A stretch of DNA of 32,700 nucleotides from Tychonema bourrellyi FEM_GT703 (GTDB taxonomy: Bacteria; Cyanobacteriota; Cyanobacteriia; Cyanobacteriales; Microcoleaceae): the NCBI RefSeq assembly GCF_002412335.2, contig NZ_NXIB02000025.1, positions 5,137-37,836 on the forward strand, written 5' to 3'. Position 1 is the first letter of the stretch. Every line of letters starts with the position of its first letter. The notes under the pieces are model-generated. The model ran no database searches. It saw nothing but the letters and a program-made list of their open reading frames with translations, and was not told the origin of the DNA. Below, one piece after another: positions 7,939-17,803 of the stretch. The position numbers were made by a program, and so were the translations under genes.

Positions 7939-8000
7939 GTAGGGTGCGTCGCTATGGGATAACTGTAAATAGCGAGAATTGTCGCAGCGACGCACCCTAC
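7939..8000. repeat. 62-bp palindromic repeat, GTAGGGTGCGTCGC arms
   Basis: Perfect 14-bp terminal inverted repeats GTAGGGTGCGTCGC (7939-7952) and GCGACGCACCCTAC (7987-8000) flank a variable interior. A second copy starts at 32642 and runs off the window end. It lies 58 nt upstream of the DUF433 start, so it sits in or near that promoter. Confidence 0.8.
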
Positions 8001-8084
8001 TATTAAAAAAATTGGAGCTATTCCAGACAATCCCAGAATAACCCCAATTACCGATTTCAAACTTTAGATTAAATCCAAAATCAA

Positions 8085-9923
8085 TTAGGCGATCGTCGCC
8101 ATTTTGACATCACTATTAGCCAACAAATTTTGCAACTCGTCGGAATCCACAGTTTCCTTTTCAACTAGCATATCTGCCAAAGCATTAAGGACGTGGCGAT
8201 TACCAACCAGCACATCTTTAGCACGTCGGTAAGCCTGTTCTACCAACAAGCGGACTTCATTGTCGATCGCAGCAGCGGTTTTTTCCGAGAAATCTCGTTC
8301 AGCCATGATATCGCGACCCATGAACATATTCCCTTGTTGGCGACCGAGAGCTACAGGGCCCAGTACATCGCTCATCCCGAAGCGAGTCACCATTTGGCGT
8401 GCGACTCTTGCCACTTGTTGCAAGTCATTGGAAGCGCCTGTTGTCACTTCTTCTTCACCGAAGACAATCTCTTCAGCAATGCGGCCGCCTAAAGCTACGG
8501 CCATTTGATTTTGCAAGTAAGAGCGAGAATACAAGCCAGAATCCATCCGATCTTCGCTGGGTGTGAACCAAGTCAAACCCCCAGCGCGGCCACGGGGGAT
8601 AATGCTAATTTTTTGCACGGGGTCATAATCGGGCATCAGTGCACCGACTAAGGCGTGACCGGCTTCGTGATACGCAACTAAGGTTTTGCGCTTTTCGCTC
8701 ATCACGCGGTCTTTCTTTTCTGGACCTGCGAGGACGCGATCGATCGCATCATTGACTTCATCCATCGAGACTTCGGTCAAGTTGCGACGGGCCGCCAAAA
8801 TAGCAGATTCGTTCAACAAGTTTGCCAAATCGGCGCCGGTGAAACCGGGTGTACGGCGGGCGATTTTCTCCAAGTCCACATCTTTGGACAAGGTTTTGCC
8901 GCGGGCGTGAACGTTGAGAATTTCCAGGCGGCCGGCGAAATCGGGGCGATCGACTGTTACTTGGCGATCGAAACGACCTGGACGTAGCAGCGCAGCATCC
9001 AGCACATCAGGACGGTTGGTAGCAGCAATAATAATGATGCCGGTGTTACCTTCAAAACCGTCCATTTCGGTCAACAACTGGTTGAGGGTTTGTTCGCGTT
9101 CGTCGTTACCGCCACCCATACCAGCGCCACGTTGACGGCCTACTGCGTCAATTTCATCGATGAATACGATACAAGGAGCATTGGTTTTGGCTTGTTCAAA
9201 CAAGTCGCGGACGCGGGAAGCACCCACACCGACAAACATTTCGACAAACTCGGAACCGGAGATTGAGAAGAAAGGAACGCCAGCTTCTCCAGCGACTGCT
9301 TTTGCGAGGAGGGTTTTGCCGGTTCCGGGAGGGCCGACTAGCAGCACGCCTTTGGGGATTTTGGCACCGACTGCGGTGAAGCGGTCTGCATTTTTCAGGA
9401 AGTCCACGACTTCGGCGAGTTCTAGCTTGGCTTGTTCGATGCCGGCTACGTCGCTGAAGGTGACTTGAGTTTGGGGCTCCATTTGGACTCTAGCTTTGGA
9501 TTTGCCGAAGTTCATGGCTTGGTTTCCGGGCCCATTTTGGGCGCGTCGCACCAGGAAAAACAGTCCGACTAGGAGTAGAATCGGGAAAAACAGACTGCTG
9601 AGGGCTTTTACCCAGAAGCCTTCGTCGTTTTGGGGTAGGACGGATATGTCTACGTTGTTTTTGGTCAGGATGTTGATCAGTTCTGGATCGTTGGGCAGGT
9701 TGACGATCACTTTGTTGCCGTCTTGGGCTGTGACGAGGGCTTTGCTGCGATCGGAACTGATATTGATTTTGTCTACTCTCTTCGCTTCGACTTCCTGAAT
9801 GAATTGACTATACTTCCAGACTTCCTTGCTTTGCTGCGGTTTGTCAAAAAATGCGGTTGCTAAGGCAATGACTACAATAGCCAGAAGTGCGTACAGGCCA
9901 GCGTTTCTCCAGCGTTTATTCAC
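8085..9923 (-). CDS. ftsH: ATP-dependent zinc metalloprotease FtsH (cyanobacterial FtsH1/3-like)
   Basis: This 612-residue membrane-bound AAA protease degrades damaged membrane proteins and some soluble regulators. It has TM1 (about 8-26), a periplasmic/lumenal domain (about 27-106), TM2 (about 107-125), the AAA domain with Walker A GPPGTGKT (197-204) and Walker B VFIDEID (253-259), the second region of homology with RPGRFDR near 314-320, and the zinc site HEAGH (419-423) in the peptidase domain. The N-terminus [15 protein letters not shown] resembles, from memory, Synechocystis FtsH3 rather than the FtsH2/4 photosystem-repair form; FtsH1/3 complexes act in Fur and iron regulation. That paralogue assignment needs a tree. 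Start is GTG at 9923 with AGGAG about 10 nt upstream. Confidence 0.97.
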   Translation of the reverse strand: MNKRWRNAGLYALLAIVVIALATAFFDKPQQSKEVWKYSQFIQEVEAKRVDKINISSDRSKALVTAQDGNKVIVNLPNDPELINILTKNNVDISVLPQNDEGFWVKALSSLFFPILLLVGLFFLVRRAQNGPGNQAMNFGKSKARVQMEPQTQVTFSDVAGIEQAKLELAEVVDFLKNADRFTAVGAKIPKGVLLVGPPGTGKTLLAKAVAGEAGVPFFSISGSEFVEMFVGVGASRVRDLFEQAKTNAPCIVFIDEIDAVGRQRGAGMGGGNDEREQTLNQLLTEMDGFEGNTGIIIIAATNRPDVLDAALLRPGRFDRQVTVDRPDFAGRLEILNVHARGKTLSKDVDLEKIARRTPGFTGADLANLLNESAILAARRNLTEVSMDEVNDAIDRVLAGPEKKDRVMSEKRKTLVAYHEAGHALVGALMPDYDPVQKISIIPRGRAGGLTWFTPSEDRMDSGLYSRSYLQNQMAVALGGRIAEEIVFGEEEVTTGASNDLQQVARVARQMVTRFGMSDVLGPVALGRQQGNMFMGRDIMAERDFSEKTAAAIDNEVRLLVEQAYRRAKDVLVGNRHVLNALADMLVEKETVDSDELQNLLANSDVKMATIA

Positions 9924-10206
9924 TGAGGTGGATCTCCTAATTTTTAGTCCCTGTGTTTTGGGAATTTTTATTTATGTTCATCAATCTTAACGTAATTGTA
10001 ACTTGTTTTTGTGTGGGAGGAATTCGGGCAAGGGCGATCGGTCCTCTGAGGTGGTGGAAACCGAACTTCCGATCGGCCCGTGAGTAAGCTGTTACCTACA
10101 ATATTAAATGATTTTTGTCAATAGTTGGCGATCGCAGCCCACAGGCTTTTCGGTTCGTGGGGGGCGATTTTCAGTTAAGCTATTAGAAACCAAGAAGTGA
10201 GCAGCG

Positions 10207-10470
10207 ATGGGAATTACCTACACCACCTTAAAAATTAGAAATTTTTTGACTGACAGCGAGATAGTGGATCTGGAGGCAAAAGTAGATACAGGAGCGACGA
10301 TGCTAGTTTTGCCAGAATCAACTGCTGCACAGTTTAACTTCCCTAAGATTAGGAAGCAGATAGTTAAGTATGCTAACGAGGAGACTGCTGAAAGAGATAT
10401 TATTGTTGGTGGGTTGCAAATATATCCAAATCCGCGCTCTCCGAATATGCCGATGGCTGAGATCGAGTAG
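10207..10470 (+). CDS. Clan AA retropepsin-like aspartic protease, probably internally deleted
   Basis: The 87-residue product begins like a cyanobacterial clan AA aspartic protease: a first beta segment, then VDTGATMLVLPE with catalytic Asp27. It ends like one as well (YPNPRSPNMPMAEIE). However, the central part that normally carries the flap and second psi-loop (about 35-40 residues between AERDIIVG and LQIYPNP) is absent, and family members are typically about 120-130 residues. The frame is intact, so an in-frame deletion is the simplest reading. It is probably inactive. An ATG at 10207 follows a weak GAAGTGAG site. No partner gene is close. Confidence 0.65.
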   Translation: MGITYTTLKIRNFLTDSEIVDLEAKVDTGATMLVLPESTAAQFNFPKIRKQIVKYANEETAERDIIVGGLQIYPNPRSPNMPMAEIE

Positions 10471-10697
10471 AGCGTTGAATTTGTCAATTGAAGTCAAGCG
10501 ATGTTAAAGCTGCTCACTTGCGATCGGATATCTCAATCAGCAGCGCTTGCTCTGTAAAATAATCCTGTGTGTATGCAGAGATATTGTATAAAATAGTGGG
10601 ATTATTCTGGGAACAACCAAAATGGGTGTTCAGCCATTGCAAGCTTAAAGAACCTAGGAAACGATTACCAAGCAAACTCTAAATTCAGGAAGGTTTT

Positions 10698-12026
10698 ATG
10701 ATTTCAGATCTAGAAAAAATGTTTGATGCTTTTGCTAGTTCCCGATCTGTAAATATCAATGCTCCCCAAATTCAAAAATATAAACAAGACTTTATTGATT
10801 ATTTTACCCGCTTTAACGAATCCGAAGAATCAAAAGAATTCCCTAATACCATATTTTATCCTTGCCTGGGCGATGACCTGCCGAATACCCCGATCGACAA
10901 ATATTATTTATACCAAGATACTTGGGCCAGCAGAAAAATTTTTGAACAAAAACCTTCGGCCGTCGTAGACATTGGTTCAACGGTACTTTATGCCAGTATT
11001 ATCTCTCAATTTGTCCCGACAACTTTTGTCGATATCAGACCCCCAGAAATCAACTTACCTGGATTAAAATTAGTTGCTGGAAGCATTCTAGATCTGCCTT
11101 TTGAAGATGCCTCTCAAAGTTTTGTAACTTCCCTATGCGTTGTCGAACACATCGGTCTTGGCAGGTATGGAGACCCAATCATGCCCAATGGGACGCGACG
11201 TGCTTGTGCAGAAATAGACCGAATTCTTAAGCCTGGAGGTGAGTTAATTGTCAGTGTTCCCTTGGGAACCAGTTGTATTGCATTTAACGCTCACCGCATC
11301 TTTTCAAAACAGCAATTTCTTTCCTATTTTCCAGGATACCAAATATTGGATGAAGTTTACTTAGCCCCTCACCCTTCAGGAGCTGATGTTCTCAAATCTT
11401 TGAAAGTGGGTGAGATGTGTGTTTATGTCGTTCATCTTAAAAAAATTCAAAATAAAAGCGAGCTTGAAGTCCAATATTGGATCGCATCTGGCAAGCCCGT
11501 ACCGCCTCCCCCAGCAATTAAACAGCAAGTCGTGAAAGATTATGCTCAGAGATTTTCACTAACTACTTTGGTAGAAACAGGAACCTACTTGGGAGACATG
11601 GTTTTCAGCATGAGGGATGTTTTCAGACAGATATTTTCTATTGAACTCAGCGTTCCGCTTTACTTGGAAGCAAAAGAAAGATTTAGCAGCCGACCCCATA
11701 TCTATATTTTACAGGGAGATAGCGCTCAAGTATTACCGAAAACTTTGACTTATCTTAATGAACCCTGCCTTTTTTGGCTGGACGGGCATTATTCAGCCGG
11801 AATCACGGCAAAAGGAGATTTAGAAACGCCTATCATGCAGGAGTTAGAAGCTATTTTATCACATCCCATTAAAAATCATGTCATCCTTATAGATGATGCC
11901 CGTGAATTTACAGGAATGAATGATTATCCAACGGTTAGTCAACTCAAAGAGTTTGTCGCCAAAAGCAGACCCGATTATCAAGTTGATTTAGAAAATGATA
12001 TTCTGAGAATACACCAGCCTAGTTAG
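10698..12026 (+). CDS. Two-domain methyltransferase-like protein
   Basis: The 442-residue protein seems to join two Rossmann methyltransferase modules. The N-terminal module (about 50-245) has SAM motif I VVDIGS (89-94), the acidic VDIRPPE (111-117), LDLPFED (131-137) and the post-motif RILKPGGELIVSVPLG, similar to DUF268/class I methyltransferases of glycan clusters. The C-terminal module (about 275-440) starts with LVETGTYLGDM (291-301) and contains FSIELS, QGDSAQVL and FWLDGHYS (359-366), the pattern of an O-methyltransferase-like family often found near glycosyltransferases. ATG at 10698 has AGGAAGG seven bases upstream. It lies 97 nt before the giant glycosyltransferase gene on the same strand, suggesting a role in modifying the same glycan. 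Substrate unknown. Confidence 0.8.
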   Translation: MISDLEKMFDAFASSRSVNINAPQIQKYKQDFIDYFTRFNESEESKEFPNTIFYPCLGDDLPNTPIDKYYLYQDTWASRKIFEQKPSAVVDIGSTVLYASIISQFVPTTFVDIRPPEINLPGLKLVAGSILDLPFEDASQSFVTSLCVVEHIGLGRYGDPIMPNGTRRACAEIDRILKPGGELIVSVPLGTSCIAFNAHRIFSKQQFLSYFPGYQILDEVYLAPHPSGADVLKSLKVGEMCVYVVHLKKIQNKSELEVQYWIASGKPVPPPPAIKQQVVKDYAQRFSLTTLVETGTYLGDMVFSMRDVFRQIFSIELSVPLYLEAKERFSSRPHIYILQGDSAQVLPKTLTYLNEPCLFWLDGHYSAGITAKGDLETPIMQELEAILSHPIKNHVILIDDAREFTGMNDYPTVSQLKEFVAKSRPDYQVDLENDILRIHQPS

Positions 12027-12123
12027 TCAAATTATTCGATTTATAAATCTAGAATAATTTCATTCAATTGCTGCTTATATCAGATGGCAGAGCCATAAAT
12101 AAATTAACAAAGGATACCCGAAG

Positions 12124-15100
12124 ATGCTGTCAGTTATAGTTTTTTCCAAACATCGGCCACTTCAACTGCAATCTTACCTAGAAAGCCTGCTTTATTACTC
12201 AGGTTTAGAAGAACGTAGCATCTACGTTTTGTACAAAGAGACAGGAGGAATATCCTATTGGGAGTTAATCAAAAAATACCAAAAAGTCAACTGGATAGAA
12301 GAGACAAACTTTTTGAGTGACTTAAAAAACATTTTTAAGTATGTAAAGCCATACGTTTTGTGGGGCTGTGATGATGTTTTCTATAAATCAATTTTTGATC
12401 TTAAAATTTGTATTAAAGCTCTTAGCGAAAAGCCCGAACTCTTTGGCTTTTCGCTAAGAATTGGCAGGAATATTCAGCCCTACCCTGAACTGATTAACCA
12501 AAAAGATTTTTTAATGTGGGATTGGACGCGGGTAGAATTGCCTCATCAATCTTACGAAGCTGGTATTAGTGATTGGGCTTATCCCTGGGAAGTTAGCGGT
12601 TCTATTTACCGCAAAAGCGATATTTCAGAGTTTTTGAAGTTATCTAATCAACCATTTAATCCGAACTACCTAGAAAGCAATGTAGCAGACTACTGTAATC
12701 GAACAAAATTATCTCAAAAGCGCAAATATCTTGCTTGCTTTGAACAGAGTAAGTGTCTAACTTTGACTATTAATAGAGTGCAAGAAACTCATAAAAATGC
12801 GTTTTGGACTACAAAAAAAACAGATGTAGATAGCCTGTTTAAATTTTTCCAGAGTGGGTATAAGCTGAATTGGAAAAAATATCATAATTGCCAAAACCCT
12901 TCAGTTCATGTGGGTTCTGACTACTTTGAATTAGAGGTCAAAAAGTTAGAGGGAAAGTCAGTGCCGAAAATTTCTGTAATTATCCCTTGCTACAACCAAG
13001 GGAGATATTTGTATGAAGCTCTTGAAAGTGTTGTCAAACAAACTTACCAAAATTTTGAAGTAATTATCGTTAATGATGGTAGTACCGATAATACTCAAGA
13101 AGTCGCTGAAGAGTTTATTCGGATTCATCCTCAATATCTAATAAAACTGATTGCTCAAGCTAATTCTGGACAACCTGCTATTCCTAGAAATCGAGGAATC
13201 TCAGAAGCTAAGGGGGAATACATACTACCTCTCGATGCTGATGACCTGATTGCTCCAACCATGCTAGAAGAATGCCTTAATTTATTAGAAACTAATACTT
13301 CAGTGGCTATTGCTTACAGCGATAGACAAGACTTTGGTGAATCCACCCAACTCATTTGTGCTGGAAATTATGACTTTTCTAAACTAATCCACGCTAATCA
13401 TATTTCTTACTGTGCGCTGTATAGAAAGACAGTATGGGAAAATATTGGTGGCTATCGTACTAATGTTAAGGGTTGTGAAGACTGGGATTTTTGGATTGCT
13501 GCGGGTATCAGAGGTTACTTTGGATATCGAATTCCTAAACCTTTATTTAAATATAGAAATAACCACACAGGACTTTATCAAGAGGTTGTGAGAAACTACA
13601 AGAATATCTTTGCCCAAATTATTATCAATAATCGAGAGGCTTACAAGCGGGAAGAATTTTCAGTTTCTGAGATTTTATTGCATAAAATTTCCACTCAAGG
13701 ATTAGACGTAAATTTAGCTAAAACAAGTACAGTAAGTTTGGCATATACTGCGGAAAAGAACGATTTAAGTGGAGTAAATACTCCTCTAATATCTGTAATC
13801 ATTCCTTGTTATAACCACGCAACTTTACTCAGAGAAGCTGTTGAAAGTGTTGTCAGTCAGACTTATCCAAACTGGGAATGTATCATAGTTAATGATGGTA
13901 GTTCTGATGATACCAGCAACTTCGCAAATTATTTAATTCAACTGTATCCTCAAAAATCACTTCGCCTCATAGATAAACCGAACACGGGGCCCGCTGATTC
14001 TAGAAATGTTGGCGTTCAGCAGTCGTCAGGAAAGTTTATTTTATTCCTAGATGCTGATGATAAATTGCATCCTAAATTTATAGAGGAGTGCGTGGAAATT
14101 TTATTAGCGAAACCCCAGGTGGGTTTTGTCTATACAGATGTGCAGCACTTCGGAGCAAACTGCGATTTTGTTACCCACGGTGACTTTGATGCCAATCGGT
14201 TTTTGAGAGACAATCAAGCCCCGGCTACTTCCTTATTTAGAAGGGAAATTTACGAGCAAGTAGGCGGCTTGAAAAAAGTGATGAAGCTGGGATGCGAAGA
14301 CTGGGAATTTTGGGTTTCTGCCTATGAAAAAGGCTGGTTAGGCGATCGCCTGCCTAAGCCTTATCTATATTACAGACAGCATGGCGACGGCTCTAGCAGA
14401 ACCCAAAAAATGGCGGCTGAGCGCGCAAAATTAGACTTGATGAGAGCCACAATTATCAACCTGCACTCTCAACTTTACAAACCAGAAGAAGTGCGTTGGT
14501 CACAGCAAATTTTACAGCAACATGGCAATTTAATAAGTGATGAATTAGTTCAAGTTAATAAACCCGAACAATTTTTAACTTCGCTGTCCCAATACGTGGG
14601 AGAGTATCAAAAAGACCAAGCTAATGAAGTAAGCCTCGCTAACATCCGCCAATCCCGCCAGCAACTTGCCGATTATTGGCTGAATCTGCCTGTAGAACAA
14701 CTACCAAATGCTTATGCAAGCGATTTAGGCAAGGCGCATCAGATACTGCTACACAGCAACATCAAAAATGAATCACTGACAGATACTGAACAGACTTTGA
14801 TCGATCGACTAACAGCACATCTCTCCCAGGGAATTCAAACTCCCAAAGACATTAACTACCTACTAGCAGCCGCTCTGTATCGTCGTGCTGACCAGTTGCG
14901 GCTGAAGTATGAAAATGCAGCGATACCTAATTGGTTTATCAATGATTATCTCAAGTTCATGTTTGCCGCACCTATGCTCTTTCAAGAAATCGGAGAGGCT
15001 GACAATTATTGCCGATATGTGCAGGGATGGGTGAGTTATTTACATAGCAATATCTTCAAGAATCAAAACTCGCAAGTGTGGCGAGATATCGCCTGGTTCT

Positions 15101-17751
15101 TTACCCAAAGTGCTAACTTTATTCCTCTCTACTTCAATAGTGAAAATCTCAAGGATATCTACACAAAACGGGGAGATATTATTGAATATGCCATGAAAAA
15201 TCGTGGCTCAGCGATAGATTGCATTTTTCCGGCTAGACTTGCAAACAGGCAGAAAATTCGCCTTGGTGTCCTGACTAAACATTTCGGGGCGATGACGGAA
15301 ACTTTTGCTACTTTACCCGCTTTTGAATATCTGAACCGAGAACAATTTGAGATTATTTTGTATGCTGTCAATCTCGATGGTAACAAACTAGAACAGTATT
15401 GTCAGAGTCGCGCTGACAGACTGGTTAAACTGTCGAATGACTTGTCAAGTCAAGTTCAGCATATCCGCGCTGATGACTTAGATATTCTGCTGATTGCTAC
15501 GAATATTACTGCTGTCACTCATCCAATTAGTTTACTAGCGCTGCATCGATTGGCGCGGGTACAAACCACTTGTTTTAATTCTCCTATTACCACAGGAATG
15601 CGACACATTGACTATTACATTGCTGGTAAGTTGATGGAACCTACACCTAATGGACAGGAGCATTATCGCGAGCAATTAGCAACTATTGACGGCCCTGGCT
15701 GCTGTTTTAGCTATACCCTAGAACCTTATACTCCTAGCATTAAGGTAACTCGAAATAGCATCGGTATTTCTGAGGAATATGTTGTGTTTATTTCGAGTGC
15801 GAATTTGTATAAGCTAGTGCCGGAGTTAAGGGAAACATGGGCAAAGATTCTGGCTGCTGTTCCTAATTCTGTGCTGTTTTTAATGCCCTTTGGCCCTAGC
15901 TGGACTAATCATTATCCTGGGGGGGCTTTTGTGAATAATATGAAAGCTGTTTTTGCTAAGTATGGGATTGACAGTGAGCGGTTGCGGGTGTTGAAGAGTT
16001 TTCCTAACCGTGCGGATGTTAAAGAAGTTTTGAAGTTGGCGGATGTTTATTTGGATTCTTATCCTTATGCGGGGACTACTTCTCTGGTTGATCCGCTGGA
16101 GGTGGGACTTCCAAGTGTGGTTAGGGATGGCGATACTTTGCGATCGCGAATGGGGGCGGCTGTGATACGATCGCTCTCAATGCCAGATTTAATCACCAAT
16201 AGCGAAGCATCTTATATTCAACTAGCAGTGACTCTCGGCACTAATCCTCAACTGCGACAACGCTATCGTCAGGAAATTCAGCAGAAAATGCAAGCTAATC
16301 CCGCTTGTTTTGATAGTGTGGCATATTCAGGGGCGATCGCACAATTATTTCAAGAACTCTTTGGCAAATGGCAAACTGACCACCAAGCAACATCCCGCAT
16401 CTTACAGGATAGCATTCCCAAAGTGGCAGATTTGGGCGATCGGCTATTGAATACCGTCAAACTCTACCAAACCAACTCCTCCAACGTCTCAGCAATCTCA
16501 CAATTGCGTCAAATCCGCAAAGAAATAGCCGATTTCTGGCTAAACGTCCCCGCTGACAACCTCGAAACTACCTACAAAGGCGATTCAGGAAAAACCTACC
16601 AAATTCTGCTGGCTTCCGGCTTTCAACATCAACCAATGATGGAAGACGAACAAAGATTTTTGCAGCAATTAACCCAAATTAGCAAAGGATTAGTGCATCC
16701 CCAAGCCATCAATGCCTTACTTGCCGCGATGCTATATTTCCCACCGGGAACCATGCGAATTCCCGAAGCTCGAAACCGTTTACCACACTGGTTAATCAGC
16801 GATTACGAGCAAGTTTTTGAGCCGGAAAATGCTGTTAATTCCGCATCTAGTTCTGACTTGCTAGTTAAATACATTCAATCCCCACAATTTGCAAATCAAT
16901 TATTAGGATGTGTTAATCTCTATCGCATCGATTCATGTGACGCATCGGTAGTTTTGGAACTCCGACAACTCCGCCGACAATTAGCTGATTTTTGGCTAAC
17001 TATTCCGCCAGAAAAACTGGCAACTTTTTATCAAGGTGAAGTTCGCAAAGGATATCAAGCAATACTTGGATGTGGCTTGCAAGCAGAGTTAATGACTGAA
17101 GCCGAACAGCAGTTTTTGCAGCAGTTGACTGAAATTAGTACAGGATTGGTGCATCCGCAAGCTATCAATGCTCTGCTGGGTGCGATGTTGTATTTTGTAC
17201 CCGGTAAAATGCGGGTTCCAAATGCTAATACTCGTTTGCCAAACTGGTTGATTGACGATTATGACAAGGTGTTTGAAAGTGCCTTCGCTCAAACAGAACA
17301 AACCATTGTCAAACAAGATTATCTACCGCAGTTTATCAATCAATTAACTGGTGCTATCAACCTTTATAAAATAGACCCGATGGCTGAACCAGTATTAGTA
17401 AATTTACGGCAAATTCGCCAGCAAATTTCTGATTTGTGGCTGAGTGTCTCTGAGGAACAACTGGAAGTTTTGTACCGGAGCGATTTTGGTAAAGGTTACA
17501 AGGCAATTCTGGCTAGTGGGTTTATTAATGAGCCGTTGAATGAATCAGAACGCGCTGTTTTTAATTCGTTAGTTGCTGAATTAAGTAAAGGGTTTGGAAT
17601 GCCTAAAGCTGTGAATTATTTGTTAGCGACGATGCTGTTTTGTCGCCCTGGACAGTTGCGGGTTGAGGATGCGAAGACTTGTTTGCCGGGGTGGTTGTTG
17701 GCGGATTATGAGCAGTTTGTTGGTGGTGCGGTTAAGGTGGCTGTGAAGTAA
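12124..17751 (+). CDS. Giant multi-module glycosyltransferase (GT-A-like, 2x GT2, SPINDLY/GT41) with repeats
   Basis: This 1875-residue protein carries several transferase modules. Residues 1-265 look like a GT-A fold domain (SVIVFSKHRPLQLQSYLESL, WGCDDVFY as possible DxD). Two classical GT2 domains start at 282 (KISVIIPCYNQG, VNDGSTDN, PLDADD) and 555 (LISVIIPCYNHA, VNDGSSDD, FLDADD), each ending in a CEDW(D/E)FW acceptor motif. Residues about 1040-1390 are a SPINDLY/OGT-like GT41 domain (RLGVLTKHFGAMTET, FNSPITTGMRHIDYYI, DSYPYAGTTSLVDPLEVGLP). A helical unit of about 107 residues, with (L/I)RQ-x5-(L/I)(A/S)D-x-WL at its start and LP-x-WL-x-DY at its end, occurs at about 840-948, 1461-1566, 1613-1718 and 1761-1866. 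It is probably cytoplasmic and builds or attaches a surface glycan, or glycosylates a protein. ATG preceded by AAAGGA. Confidence 0.9.
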   Translation: MLSVIVFSKHRPLQLQSYLESLLYYSGLEERSIYVLYKETGGISYWELIKKYQKVNWIEETNFLSDLKNIFKYVKPYVLWGCDDVFYKSIFDLKICIKALSEKPELFGFSLRIGRNIQPYPELINQKDFLMWDWTRVELPHQSYEAGISDWAYPWEVSGSIYRKSDISEFLKLSNQPFNPNYLESNVADYCNRTKLSQKRKYLACFEQSKCLTLTINRVQETHKNAFWTTKKTDVDSLFKFFQSGYKLNWKKYHNCQNPSVHVGSDYFELEVKKLEGKSVPKISVIIPCYNQGRYLYEALESVVKQTYQNFEVIIVNDGSTDNTQEVAEEFIRIHPQYLIKLIAQANSGQPAIPRNRGISEAKGEYILPLDADDLIAPTMLEECLNLLETNTSVAIAYSDRQDFGESTQLICAGNYDFSKLIHANHISYCALYRKTVWENIGGYRTNVKGCEDWDFWIAAGIRGYFGYRIPKPLFKYRNNHTGLYQEVVRNYKNIFAQIIINNREAYKREEFSVSEILLHKISTQGLDVNLAKTSTVSLAYTAEKNDLSGVNTPLISVIIPCYNHATLLREAVESVVSQTYPNWECIIVNDGSSDDTSNFANYLIQLYPQKSLRLIDKPNTGPADSRNVGVQQSSGKFILFLDADDKLHPKFIEECVEILLAKPQVGFVYTDVQHFGANCDFVTHGDFDANRFLRDNQAPATSLFRREIYEQVGGLKKVMKLGCEDWEFWVSAYEKGWLGDRLPKPYLYYRQHGDGSSRTQKMAAERAKLDLMRATIINLHSQLYKPEEVRWSQQILQQHGNLISDELVQVNKPEQFLTSLSQYVGEYQKDQANEVSLANIRQSRQQLADYWLNLPVEQLPNAYASDLGKAHQILLHSNIKNESLTDTEQTLIDRLTAHLSQGIQTPKDINYLLAAALYRRADQLRLKYENAAIPNWFINDYLKFMFAAPMLFQEIGEADNYCRYVQGWVSYLHSNIFKNQNSQVWRDIAWFFTQSANFIPLYFNSENLKDIYTKRGDIIEYAMKNRGSAIDCIFPARLANRQKIRLGVLTKHFGAMTETFATLPAFEYLNREQFEIILYAVNLDGNKLEQYCQSRADRLVKLSNDLSSQVQHIRADDLDILLIATNITAVTHPISLLALHRLARVQTTCFNSPITTGMRHIDYYIAGKLMEPTPNGQEHYREQLATIDGPGCCFSYTLEPYTPSIKVTRNSIGISEEYVVFISSANLYKLVPELRETWAKILAAVPNSVLFLMPFGPSWTNHYPGGAFVNNMKAVFAKYGIDSERLRVLKSFPNRADVKEVLKLADVYLDSYPYAGTTSLVDPLEVGLPSVVRDGDTLRSRMGAAVIRSLSMPDLITNSEASYIQLAVTLGTNPQLRQRYRQEIQQKMQANPACFDSVAYSGAIAQLFQELFGKWQTDHQATSRILQDSIPKVADLGDRLLNTVKLYQTNSSNVSAISQLRQIRKEIADFWLNVPADNLETTYKGDSGKTYQILLASGFQHQPMMEDEQRFLQQLTQISKGLVHPQAINALLAAMLYFPPGTMRIPEARNRLPHWLISDYEQVFEPENAVNSASSSDLLVKYIQSPQFANQLLGCVNLYRIDSCDASVVLELRQLRRQLADFWLTIPPEKLATFYQGEVRKGYQAILGCGLQAELMTEAEQQFLQQLTEISTGLVHPQAINALLGAMLYFVPGKMRVPNANTRLPNWLIDDYDKVFESAFAQTEQTIVKQDYLPQFINQLTGAINLYKIDPMAEPVLVNLRQIRQQISDLWLSVSEEQLEVLYRSDFGKGYKAILASGFINEPLNESERAVFNSLVAELSKGFGMPKAVNYLLATMLFCRPGQLRVEDAKTCLPGWLLADYEQFVGGAVKVAVK

Positions 17752-17803
17752 ACGGACGTAATGTGTATCGAAAACACAAGATATTATAGTGTGTATAGCT
17801 GCA

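Noticed and set aside
7881..7995. N-terminal extension of the DUF433 gene to 7995
   Set aside because: The extra 38 codons read through the 62-bp palindromic element and lack family similarity; the ATG at 7881 gives the normal length.
9160..9468. Plus-strand open frames opposite ftsH and other GC-rich genes
   Set aside because: Typical antisense shadows without ribosome sites or recognisable domains.
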